From positions 310,001 to 374,000 of the forward strand of contig NZ_JADLQN010000004.1 in the NCBI RefSeq assembly GCF_015477835.1: 64,000 nt of DNA, written 5' to 3'. Within the stretch, counting starts at the first letter, position 1, and each line of letters opens with the position of its first letter. Positions 49,353-57,151 of this stretch are shown piece after piece. The notes under the pieces were generated by a model that worked only from the letters and a program-made list of their open reading frames with translations, was not told the origin of the DNA and searched no databases. Source of the DNA: Nocardia higoensis (GTDB taxonomy: Bacteria; Actinomycetota; Actinomycetes; Mycobacteriales; Mycobacteriaceae). Both the position numbers and the translations under genes were made by a program.

Positions 49353-50971
49353 GCCCTTCAGTCGCAGCCCAAGCCAACGGGGTGGACGAGCGGTATCGCG
49401 CCGCCGCGTTCATGAAGCGTTCGATCAACAAGGTCTTCCCGACCCACTGGTCGTTCCTGCTCGGTGAGATCGCGCTCTACGCCTTCATCATCCTGTTGCT
49501 GTCGGGTATCTACCTGACGCTGTACTTCGACCCGTCGATGGCGCACGTCACCTACAACGGCGCCTACCAGCCGCTGCGCGGCGTCGGCATGTCCCGCGCG
49601 TACGAGACGGCCCTGGAGATCTCCTTCGAGGTCCGCGGCGGTCTGTTCGTGCGCCAGATCCACCACTGGGCAGCCCTGCTGTTCGCGGCGTCGATCATCA
49701 TCCATCTGTTCCGCATCTTCTTCACCGGCGCGTTCCGCAAGCCGCGTGAGGGCAACTGGGTCATCGGCTCGCTGCTGCTGATCCTGGCGATGTTCGAAGG
49801 CTTCTTCGGCTACTCGCTGCCCGACGACCTGCTGTCCGGCACCGGTTTGCGGGCCGCGTTCTCCGGCATCACCATCGGCGTCCCGGTGATCGGTACCTGG
49901 TTGCACTGGCTGATGTTCGGCGGCGACTTCCCCGGCGACATCATCATCCCGCGTCTGTACATCGCGCACGTGCTGCTGTTGCCCGGCATCATCCTGGCCC
50001 TGATCGCCGCCCACGTGGCGCTGGTCTGGTACCAGAAGCACACCCAGTTCCCCGGCCCCGGCCGTACCGAGAACAACGTGGTGGGCGCGCGCATCGTACC
50101 GGTGTTCGCCGCCGACCAGGGCGCGTTCTTCGCCTTCACCCTCGGCATCGTGGGCATCATGGGCGGCGTGCTGCAGATCAACCCGATCTGGAACCTGGGG
50201 CCGTACAACCCCTCCCAGGTCTCGGCGGGTTCGCAGCCCGACTTCTACATGATGTGGACCGACGGCATGGCGCGCCTGATGCCGGCGTGGGAGCTCTACC
50301 TGGGTCGGTACACGATTCCGGCGGCGTTCTGGGTCGCGCTGATCATGGGTCTGGTGTTCACCGTCCTGATCGCCTACCCGTGGATCGAGAAGCGGCTCGT
50401 CGGCGGCGACGACGTGCACCACAACCTGCTGCAGCGTCCGCGCGACGTTCCGGTCCGCACCGCGATCGGCGCCATGGCGATCGCGTTCTACGTGGTGCTC
50501 ACGCTCTCGTGCGTCAACGACATCATCGCGTTGAAGTTCGACATCTCGCTGAACGCGACGACCTGGATGGGCCGCATCGGCCTGCTGGTCGTCCCGCCGC
50601 TGGCGTACTTCGTCACCTACCGGTTCTGCCTGGGTCTGCAGCGCAGCGACCGCGCGGTGCTCGAGCACGGCATCGAGACCGGCGTGATCAAGCGCCTGCC
50701 GCACGGTGAGTACATCGAGGTGCACCAGCCGCTCGGCCCGGTCGACGCGCACGGACACCCGCTGCCGCTGGAGTACCAGGGCGCCGCGGTGCCGAAGAAG
50801 ATGAACAAGCTCGGCCTGGCGGGCAAGCCCGGCACCGGCTCGTTCCTGCGCGCGGACCCGGCCGAGGAGGCCGCCCGCAATGTGGCTCTCGAGCACGCGG
50901 CCGAACACGCCCAGCTCGAGGCGTTGCAGAAGGTCCAGGAGGAGGCCAAGGGCTCCTCGCACGCGCACTGA
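49349..50971 (+). CDS. qcrB: Cytochrome b subunit of the bc1 complex
   Basis: A 540-residue polytopic subunit with two b hemes and the quinone sites, and the known target of the anti-tubercular drug class that includes telacebec. Conserved blocks include QIHHWAALLFAASIIIHLFRIF, GYSLPDDLLSGTGLR and IPRLYIAHVLLLPG. The C-terminal 110 residues are a polar extension characteristic of actinobacteria. Its start overlaps the qcrA stop. Two hairpins follow. Confidence 0.97.
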   Translation: MSPSVAAQANGVDERYRAAAFMKRSINKVFPTHWSFLLGEIALYAFIILLLSGIYLTLYFDPSMAHVTYNGAYQPLRGVGMSRAYETALEISFEVRGGLFVRQIHHWAALLFAASIIIHLFRIFFTGAFRKPREGNWVIGSLLLILAMFEGFFGYSLPDDLLSGTGLRAAFSGITIGVPVIGTWLHWLMFGGDFPGDIIIPRLYIAHVLLLPGIILALIAAHVALVWYQKHTQFPGPGRTENNVVGARIVPVFAADQGAFFAFTLGIVGIMGGVLQINPIWNLGPYNPSQVSAGSQPDFYMMWTDGMARLMPAWELYLGRYTIPAAFWVALIMGLVFTVLIAYPWIEKRLVGGDDVHHNLLQRPRDVPVRTAIGAMAIAFYVVLTLSCVNDIIALKFDISLNATTWMGRIGLLVVPPLAYFVTYRFCLGLQRSDRAVLEHGIETGVIKRLPHGEYIEVHQPLGPVDAHGHPLPLEYQGAAVPKKMNKLGLAGKPGTGSFLRADPAEEAARNVALEHAAEHAQLEALQKVQEEAKGSSHAH

Positions 50972-50987
50972 GCGCGGACCCTTCCCG

Positions 50988-51015
50988 GAGGCCCCGAGTC
51001 CGACGACTCGGGGCC
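50988..51015 (+). terminator. Terminator after qcrCAB
   Basis: AGGCCCCGAGTC / GACTCGGGGCCT, a 12-bp perfect stem (50988-50999 / 51004-51015) with a 4-nt loop, followed by TCGGG. Confidence 0.8.
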
Positions 51016-51064
51016 TTCGGGCTGTCCGGAGCCGAAGAGGCTGCTGCTGCCGAACGCCGACGGA

Positions 51065-51086
51065 CCCCGCATCGAGCGATGCGGGG
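51065..51086. terminator. Second hairpin between qcrB and the exoribonuclease gene
   Basis: CCCCGCATCG-AG-CGATGCGGGG (51065-51086), 10-bp perfect stem. It probably stops the convergent exoribonuclease transcript. Confidence 0.65.
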
Positions 51087-51155
51087 CCCGTCGCGTACGC
51101 GCGTCGGTGGCGGTTCCACCCCGCGCGGCGTGTTCTCGATGTCTCGCGTGCGGCT

Positions 51156-51223
51156 GACCTCAGCGCCTGCGCGTAGCGGACCTCAGCGCCTGCGCGCAGC
51201 GGACCTCAGCGCCTGCGCGCAGC
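51156..51223. repeat. Three 23-bp tandem repeats at the 3' end of the exoribonuclease gene
   Basis: Units lie at 51156-51178, 51179-51201 and 51202-51223 (last one a base short) and begin GACCTCAGCGCCTGCGCG. The third contains the stop codon and last codons of the gene, the other two are downstream copies. Confidence 0.8.
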
Positions 51224-51748
51224 CTCTATGGCCTCGAACTTGGCGAAGTTGTGCCTGGCGTCGGCCAGCGCGTCGTGCGCGTCCTGCGGCACCGGAGGCA
51301 GCGGGGGACGCCCGTGCGCCTCCCAGTGCTGGCGCAGTTCGTTGGTGTAGCGCGGCAGCGCGGTCGGCAGACCTGTCATCGACCCCCACAGCTGTACCAG
51401 CGCGACGTGGTCGTAGGCGCCCGTCCAGGCCCACAGCTCCGGCTGCACGGTGGCGCGCGGGACGAGGAAGGCGAACAGGTCGTCACGGATCTGCGCCCGG
51501 CTGCGCCACCGCGGCGAGGACGGGGCGGGCAGCTGCGGCAGGACGTGTTTGCGCACCCACGACCCGGCCCGCTCGGGATCGAACTCGGTGGATACCGCGT
51601 AGTATTCGCGCCCGTCCTCGCAGACGACCCCGATGGAGATCAGGTCTATCGTCCGACCGTCCTCGATGAACTCGCAGTCGTAGAAATACCGCAGCGCGAT
51701 CGACCTTCCTCGATTGTTCCCCTGGTGCCTGCGGGGTTGCCCGCGCAC
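51206..51748 (-). CDS. 3'-5' exoribonuclease of the Rv2179c family
   Basis: A DEDDh-fold RNase that trims RNA 3' overhangs, as the mycobacterial homologue does. RYFYDCEFIEDGRTIDLISI contains the first catalytic Asp and Glu, WTGAYDHVALVQLWG the next Asp, and HDALADARHN the final His and Asp. GTG 51748 gives 180 residues. The homologues begin at the residue before RYFYD, which here is encoded by CTG 51694 with AGGAAGG 9 nt upstream, so CTG may be the real start (162 residues). The C-terminal AARRR is in a tandem repeat. Confidence 0.9.
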   Translation of the reverse strand: MRGQPRRHQGNNRGRSIALRYFYDCEFIEDGRTIDLISIGVVCEDGREYYAVSTEFDPERAGSWVRKHVLPQLPAPSSPRWRSRAQIRDDLFAFLVPRATVQPELWAWTGAYDHVALVQLWGSMTGLPTALPRYTNELRQHWEAHGRPPLPPVPQDAHDALADARHNFAKFEAIEAARRR

Positions 51749-51869
51749 ACCTCACCCTATGTGCCGGGTCTGGTGCGCGGGCGCAAGGGGTCGCCGGAGT
51801 GAAAGAGTCCACCCCCGCGAGGAGGATTTTTCACCCATCCCGCGCGATGTCGCCGGACCCGCCGGTACG

Positions 51870-51875
51870 TATTCT
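51870..51875 (+). promoter_or_regulatory. -10 box TATTCT of aroG
   Basis: Six nt before GTG 51882, the most AT-rich -10 box seen in the window. Confidence 0.55.
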
Positions 51876-51881
51876 GAACTG

Positions 51882-53270
51882 GTGAACTGGACCGTCGACG
51901 TACCCATCGATCGCTTGCCGGAACTGCCCCCGTTGCCTGTGGAGTTGCGCAGGCGCCTGGACGACGCTCTGGCCCGTCCCGCGTTGCAGCAGCCGTCGTG
52001 GGACGCCGGACTGGCGGCGGACATGCGCACCGTCCTGGAGAGCGTGCCGCCGATCTGCCTGCCCACCGAGGTGGAGGAACTGAAGGATCGGCTGGCCGAG
52101 GTCGCGCGCGGCGAAGCCTTCCTCATGCAGGGCGGCGACTGCGCGGAAACCTTCGCCGACAACACCGAACCGCACATCCGCGGCAACATCCGCACGCTGC
52201 TGCAGATGGCCGTGGTGCTGACCTACGGCGCGAGCCTGCCGGTGGTGAAGGTCGCCCGCATCGCCGGCCAGTACGCCAAGCCGCGCTCGTCGGACATCGA
52301 CGCCAAGGGCCTGAAGTCCTACCGCGGTGACATGGTCAACTCGCTGGTCGACGACCCGGCGCTGCGCGAACACGATCCGTCCCGCCTGGTGCGCGCCTAC
52401 GCCAACGCCAGCGCCGCGATGAACCTGGTGCGCGCGCTGACCAGCGCGGGCATGGCCGATCTGCACAAGGTGCACGACTGGAACCGTGACTTCGTGGCCA
52501 AGTCCCCGGCGGGCGCGCGCTACGAGGCGCTGGCCGAGGAGATCGATCGCGGCCTGGCCTTCATGAAGGCCTGCCGGGTCAACGACCCGAGCCTGCAGTC
52601 CGCGCGCATCTATGCCAGCCACGAGGCGCTCGTCCTCGACTACGAGCGCGCGCTGCTGCGCCTGAGCGAGCACCCGGTGACCGGGGAGCCGCTGCTCTAC
52701 GACCTGTCGGCGCACTTCCTGTGGATCGGTGAGCGCACCCGTCAGCTCGACGGCGCACATGTCGCCTTCGCCGAGTTGCTGGCCAATCCCATCGGCCTGA
52801 AGATCGGGCCGACCACGACTCCCGAACAGGCGGTCGAATACGTCGAGCGGCTCGACCCGAGAAACGAGCCGGGCAGGCTGACCATCGTCTCGCGAATGGG
52901 CAACAGCAAGGTGCGTGACGCCTTGCCGCCGATCATCGAGAAGGTGCAGGCCACCGGTCACCAAGTGATCTGGCAGTGCGATCCCATGCACGGCAACACC
53001 CACGAGGCCTCCACCGGCTTCAAGACCAGGCATTTCGACCGTATCGTCGACGAGGTGCAGGGCTTCTTCGAGGTGCATCGCGCGCTGGGCACCCACCCCG
53101 GCGGCCTGCACATCGAGCTGACCGGCGAGGATGTCACCGAATGCCTCGGCGGCGCCCAGGACATCTCGGATCTGGATCTCAGCGGCCGCTACGAGACCGC
53201 CTGCGACCCGCGCCTGAACACCCAGCAGTCGCTCGAGTTGTCTTTCCTGGTCGCGGAGATGCTGCGCTGA
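51882..53270 (+). CDS. aroG: Class II 3-deoxy-D-arabino-heptulosonate 7-phosphate synthase
   Basis: A 462-residue enzyme, exactly the length I recall for mycobacterial AroG, which condenses phosphoenolpyruvate and erythrose 4-phosphate to open the shikimate pathway. The start MNWTVDVPIDRLPELPPLP, the QGGDCAETFADN loop with the metal-binding Cys, SRMGNSKVRDALPP and the CDPMHGNTH motif are all present. The mycobacterial enzyme is inhibited by aromatic amino acids and works with chorismate mutase. GTG 51882 is leaderless with TATTCT upstream. A terminator follows. Confidence 0.97.
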   Translation: MNWTVDVPIDRLPELPPLPVELRRRLDDALARPALQQPSWDAGLAADMRTVLESVPPICLPTEVEELKDRLAEVARGEAFLMQGGDCAETFADNTEPHIRGNIRTLLQMAVVLTYGASLPVVKVARIAGQYAKPRSSDIDAKGLKSYRGDMVNSLVDDPALREHDPSRLVRAYANASAAMNLVRALTSAGMADLHKVHDWNRDFVAKSPAGARYEALAEEIDRGLAFMKACRVNDPSLQSARIYASHEALVLDYERALLRLSEHPVTGEPLLYDLSAHFLWIGERTRQLDGAHVAFAELLANPIGLKIGPTTTPEQAVEYVERLDPRNEPGRLTIVSRMGNSKVRDALPPIIEKVQATGHQVIWQCDPMHGNTHEASTGFKTRHFDRIVDEVQGFFEVHRALGTHPGGLHIELTGEDVTECLGGAQDISDLDLSGRYETACDPRLNTQQSLELSFLVAEMLR

Positions 53271-53294
53271 TACTCGGCTGACCCGCCCGCTCGG

Positions 53295-53324
53295 AGCGCC
53301 CAGGACTTTGGTGTCCTGGGCGCT
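53295..53324. terminator. Hairpin between convergent aroG and pknL
   Basis: AGCGCCCAGGAC / GTCCTGGGCGCT, 12-bp stem (53295-53306 / 53313-53324), 6-nt loop, followed by TGTGCGGG. Confidence 0.75.
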
Positions 53325-53446
53325 TGTGCGGGATCGGGCGGGGTGGGACGCGCTCGTGGAGACGGCCCGGTCCGGGACGGTGAACCCGATCGCAGGTGCG
53401 CGGTCGGGTACGGGGGACGAGGCCGTCGCCGGAACCGCATCGCGGC

Positions 53447-55456
53447 TCAGGGGAGCGCGATGAGGGTGACGGTCGAACCCGGCTGGACCTTGTTGGCAAT
53501 GGTCGGGCTCTGCGAGATGACCACCGAACTGTCGCGCGGGGTCAGCTGACGCACCTGCACCTGCAGGCCGAGCTGTTCGAGGATCTCGCGGGCGTCGGCG
53601 ACGCTCTTGCCGATCACGCCGGGGATCTTCACCGCGTTGGACACCACCAGGGACACGCCCTGACCGGGGTCGATCGTGGTGCCCTCGACCGGATCGGTGC
53701 TGATCACGCTGCCCGCTTCGATGGTCTTGTCGTAGGTCTCGGTGGTGCTGCGCACGGTGATGCCGACGGCGGCCAGCGCCGCCTCAGCCTCCTCGACGGT
53801 CTTGCCGCGGACATCGGGCACCTGCACGGGCTGTGCGCCGTTGCTGATGTACACCTTGACCTGTCCGTTGAGCGGGAGCACCGTGCCCGGCTGGGGTTCG
53901 ACCTTCGCGAGGGTGCCCTCGGGGGCGGCGCTGCCGGTCTCCCCGGCGCGCACGGGGGTGAGCCCGGCGTCCTCGATCTGCGCGATCACCGAGTCGATGT
54001 CGTCGCCCGGCTGTACCGCGGGAACCTTCGGCTTGCCGTTGGATACCAGCACCGAGACCGTGGAGCCCTTGGTGATTTTGGCACCAGCGGGCGGATCGCT
54101 GCCCACCACGCCGCCGACCGGCACCGTGTCGGAGGCCTTGGGCTCGGTCTGTGCGGTGAACCCGGCCTCGATGATCGCCTCGGTGGCCTGCTCGGCGGTC
54201 AACCCCGCGATCGGCGGGACCGCGCTGTAGCGGCCGACGCCGAGCCACCAGCCGCCGATGCCGACCAGCAGGGTGAGCGCGGCGACGACGGCGACCCAGA
54301 TCAGCGTGGTGCGCCGCGAGTTGGACTGCGCGGCGCGGTAGGGCGAGTGCGCGCCCGCGGGCTCGTAGTGTGGCGCCGCCGGGCGCCCGGGCTGGTTGTA
54401 CGCGCTGGGCGCGTAGTCGGCGGGTGCGTAGCCGCCGTGGTCGTCGTAGTCGTCGTAGTCGTCCTGGTGCGGCTGCGGACCGGTCACCACCCTGGTCCGG
54501 TGGTGGTGCGGTTGCTCGGCGGGAGGGTGCGCGGGCGGTTGGCCGAAGGCTGCCTGGGACAGATCGGCGGCGCGATGGCGAGCGCTGAGATGCTCGGCGG
54601 AGTCCTGCGGTGCGGGTACCCGGTAGGGCGGCAGATCCAGCTGCGCGGCGATGTGGCGCAGTTCGGCGAGCATCTCGTCGGCATTCGCGAAACGGTGCGC
54701 CGGTTCACGCGCGGTGGCCTTGGCGACCAGCTCGTCGAATTCGATCGGGACGCCGTCGATGTAGCTGCTGGGGCTGGGGACGTCGTTGTCGACCCGCTGC
54801 AGGGCGACCGACAGCGAATTGTCGCCGGTGAACGGCACCTGACCGGTGAGCAGTTCGAACAGCAGGATGCCGAAGGCGTAGACATCGCTGCGGGCGTCGG
54901 TCTGGCCGGTGGTCACCTGTTCGGGCGAGAGGTAGGCGGCGGTGCCGAGGATCACGCCTGCCGCGGTGGTGTTGGCCGCGGCGACCGCGCGCACCAGGCC
55001 GAAATCGGCGATCTTGACCTCACCGGCATCGGAGATGAGCACGTTCTCCGGCTTGATGTCGCGGTGCACCAGGCCCTGACGGTGCGCGACGCCGATCGCC
55101 GCGAGCACCGGCTCGACCACCGCGCGCGCGGCGTGCGGTGGCATCGGACCGCGTTCGCGCAGCAATTCCCGCAGCGTGCCGCCCTGCACCAGCTCCATGA
55201 TCAGGAACGGATGTTCGCCGTCGATGCCCTGGTCGTACACTGCCACCAGCGCCGGGTGGCTGAGCCTGGCGACGGTGCGCGCCTCGAGTTCGAAGCGGGT
55301 CAGGAACTGCGGGTCGCCCGCGAACTTCGGGTCCATCACCTTGATGGCGACCGGACGGTCGAGCCGGGTGTCCACGCCACGGAAGACCGTCGACATGCCG
55401 CCGCGGGCGATCGGCGCGTCGATCCGATAGCGGCCGTCCAGCATCTGCCCGATCAC
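53447..55456 (-). CDS. pknL: Serine/threonine protein kinase with PASTA domains
   Basis: A 669-residue receptor kinase. The kinase domain (1-275) has K39, HRDIKPEN (131-138) and DFG (151-153), with an activation loop containing paired Thr163/Thr164. A juxtamembrane linker rich in Tyr, Asp and His follows. A single membrane helix (384-406) leads to four extracellular PASTA repeats (from VPPIAGLTAEQATEA to IPGVIGKSVADAREILEQLG). PASTA repeats bind muropeptides or lipid II. GTG 55456 has GGAGGA 9 nt upstream. It is divergent from the Rv2175c-like gene, its likely substrate. Confidence 0.94.
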   Translation of the reverse strand: MIGQMLDGRYRIDAPIARGGMSTVFRGVDTRLDRPVAIKVMDPKFAGDPQFLTRFELEARTVARLSHPALVAVYDQGIDGEHPFLIMELVQGGTLRELLRERGPMPPHAARAVVEPVLAAIGVAHRQGLVHRDIKPENVLISDAGEVKIADFGLVRAVAAANTTAAGVILGTAAYLSPEQVTTGQTDARSDVYAFGILLFELLTGQVPFTGDNSLSVALQRVDNDVPSPSSYIDGVPIEFDELVAKATAREPAHRFANADEMLAELRHIAAQLDLPPYRVPAPQDSAEHLSARHRAADLSQAAFGQPPAHPPAEQPHHHRTRVVTGPQPHQDDYDDYDDHGGYAPADYAPSAYNQPGRPAAPHYEPAGAHSPYRAAQSNSRRTTLIWVAVVAALTLLVGIGGWWLGVGRYSAVPPIAGLTAEQATEAIIEAGFTAQTEPKASDTVPVGGVVGSDPPAGAKITKGSTVSVLVSNGKPKVPAVQPGDDIDSVIAQIEDAGLTPVRAGETGSAAPEGTLAKVEPQPGTVLPLNGQVKVYISNGAQPVQVPDVRGKTVEEAEAALAAVGITVRSTTETYDKTIEAGSVISTDPVEGTTIDPGQGVSLVVSNAVKIPGVIGKSVADAREILEQLGLQVQVRQLTPRDSSVVISQSPTIANKVQPGSTVTLIALP

Positions 55457-55541
55457 CAGTGATGTCCTCCGAAATCAGCGGCCGCGCTCTGCGACCCCCT
55501 GATGGTAACCATGCCGTTGGATGTGGGCGGCCCACACCGAC

Positions 55542-55547
55542 TACCGT
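55542..55547 (+). promoter_or_regulatory. -10 box TACCGT of the Rv2175c-like gene
   Basis: Eight nt before GTG 55556, close to leaderless spacing. Confidence 0.4.
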
Positions 55548-55555
55548 TGTCTACC

Positions 55556-55924
55556 GTGAGCTCATTCCCCTGCAGCAAGGACGTGCTGTCGGACTCGGTG
55601 CCCCTGTTGTCGGTTCCGGAAGTGGCCGAAAGGCTCGGGGTGCTGGTGACCCGCGTACATCAGATGTTGCGCGAGCATCAGCTCCTCGCGGTGCGCCGTG
55701 ACGGCGTGGCCGGTGTTCCGGAGATCTTCTTCGACTCCTCCGGCGAGGTGGTCAAGATGCTGCCCGGTCTCATCACGGTGATGCGGGACGCGAAGTACAC
55801 CGATGAGGAGATCTTGGAGTGGATCTTCACCGACGACCCGAGCCTGCCGGGCACGCCGGTCGAAGCACTGCACGGGCCGCTCGCCCGCGAAGTGGTGCGC
55901 CGGGCCGCCGCCGAGCCTTTCTGA
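55556..55924 (+). CDS. Winged-helix DNA-binding protein, PknL partner (Rv2175c-like)
   Basis: A 122-residue protein with a winged-helix domain (LLSVPEVAERLGVLVTRVHQMLREHQLLAV) and an acidic C-terminal helix (EEILEWIFTDDPSLPG). In mycobacteria the product of the gene beside pknL binds DNA and is phosphorylated by PknL in its N-terminal tail. Here the N-terminal tail (MSSFPCSKDVLSDSVPLL) has several Ser residues that could take that role. GTG 55556 is divergent from pknL by 99 bp. Confidence 0.9.
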   Translation: MSSFPCSKDVLSDSVPLLSVPEVAERLGVLVTRVHQMLREHQLLAVRRDGVAGVPEIFFDSSGEVVKMLPGLITVMRDAKYTDEEILEWIFTDDPSLPGTPVEALHGPLAREVVRRAAAEPF

Positions 55925-55951
55925 CCGGCGGTTCGACGAGTCGCGTCCCGG

Positions 55952-57151
55952 TCACCGGCTGGACATCGCGGCCCTGAGGAACTGCCCCGCCGCGACGGCG
56001 AGTTTGCGTCGTCGCGGCACCACCGCGCGTTCGGTGAACACCGCGTACCCGGAGTCCTCGATGCGCTCCAGGATCCCCGCGTACAGCACACTCGCGGTCC
56101 GGATGGCCGGGCGCACTCGCGGCGTGAGCAGATCGATGCCCGCCTCGGCGCGCCGGTACAGGTCGCGGTCGACGGCGATCAGGTGGGCGAGCGCGCGCCG
56201 CACCCGGGCGTCGGTGTTCCCGGTCGCGCGGCAGTGCGCCAGCAGTTCCTCGGTGACGCCGAAGGCCGTGAGTTCCTCCGCGGGCAGATAGATCCGCCCG
56301 CGGTCGAGATCCTCGGCGACGTCGCGCACGAAGTTGGTGAGCTGGAACGCCTCGCCCAGCGCCGCGGCCGCAAGCTCGGCCTCCGCGCGCGGCCCGACCG
56401 TGCCGAGCACCGGCACCAACTGCAGGCCGATGGCCGCCGCGGAGCCGCGCATGTATTCGCGCAGCTCGGCGAAGTCGGCGTACCGGTCGCGGAAGGTCGG
56501 CGAGCCGGGGATGTCCATCCGCATGGAGTCCAGGAAGGTCCAGAAGTGCTCCGGCGCGATGGTGAAGCGGCGCACGGTGTCGGTCAACGCGGCCAGCGCC
56601 GCGGGCCATATCTCGGGCAGCGCCCGCGCGATCTCGGCGTCGCCCGCGTGGTCGCGCGGACGATCCGACGGTACGCCGAGCGCGGCGTGCACCTGCGCCT
56701 CGATGACGTCCAGCAGGTCGACCGGCCCCGGTCGACTCCCGGTGGCTGCGGCGGCGTCGCCGAGGGTGGCTGCGGCGTCGTCGCCGACCACGCCCTCGGG
56801 TGTCGCGGCCCGACCTGCCCCTGGCGTTCGCCTCGCCGCCACCGCTGCCGCTCGGCGAAACGCTGTCGGGCCGCCGACGGTCGGCGGCACGAGATTCGGG
56901 TACTCGGCGACGTCGACGATGTCGTCGACGACCCGGGCGAAGGCGTACAGCGCGTGGACCGCCGGCCGCTGGTGCGGGGCCAGCAGCCTGGTCGCCAGGT
57001 GGTAGGTCCGCCCGTGCGCCGCCGAGACGTCGCGACAGCGGCGATACGCCGCGGCTAGATCCACCGCGGCCGGGTCCACCGCGGTGGAGGCGGGTGACGC
57101 CGGATCGGGCGTTGTGGGGGCGCTACGCGCGTCGTCGGCGTGGTCGTTCAC
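55952..57151 (-). CDS. crtB: Phytoene/squalene synthase
   Basis: A 399-residue head-to-head prenyl synthase condensing two geranylgeranyl diphosphates to phytoene. Aspartate-rich motifs are RVVDDIVDVAE (first) and NFVRDVAEDLDRGRIYLP (second). Residues 85-155 contain an unusually long Ala/Gly/Thr-rich insert. ATG 57151 overlaps the end of mptA by 4 bp, so it is translated with that gene. Together with crtI and the prenyl synthase gene upstream it makes a carotenoid or C30/C40 terpenoid pathway. Confidence 0.92.
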   Translation of the reverse strand: MNDHADDARSAPTTPDPASPASTAVDPAAVDLAAAYRRCRDVSAAHGRTYHLATRLLAPHQRPAVHALYAFARVVDDIVDVAEYPNLVPPTVGGPTAFRRAAAVAARRTPGAGRAATPEGVVGDDAAATLGDAAAATGSRPGPVDLLDVIEAQVHAALGVPSDRPRDHAGDAEIARALPEIWPAALAALTDTVRRFTIAPEHFWTFLDSMRMDIPGSPTFRDRYADFAELREYMRGSAAAIGLQLVPVLGTVGPRAEAELAAAALGEAFQLTNFVRDVAEDLDRGRIYLPAEELTAFGVTEELLAHCRATGNTDARVRRALAHLIAVDRDLYRRAEAGIDLLTPRVRPAIRTASVLYAGILERIEDSGYAVFTERAVVPRRRKLAVAAGQFLRAAMSSR

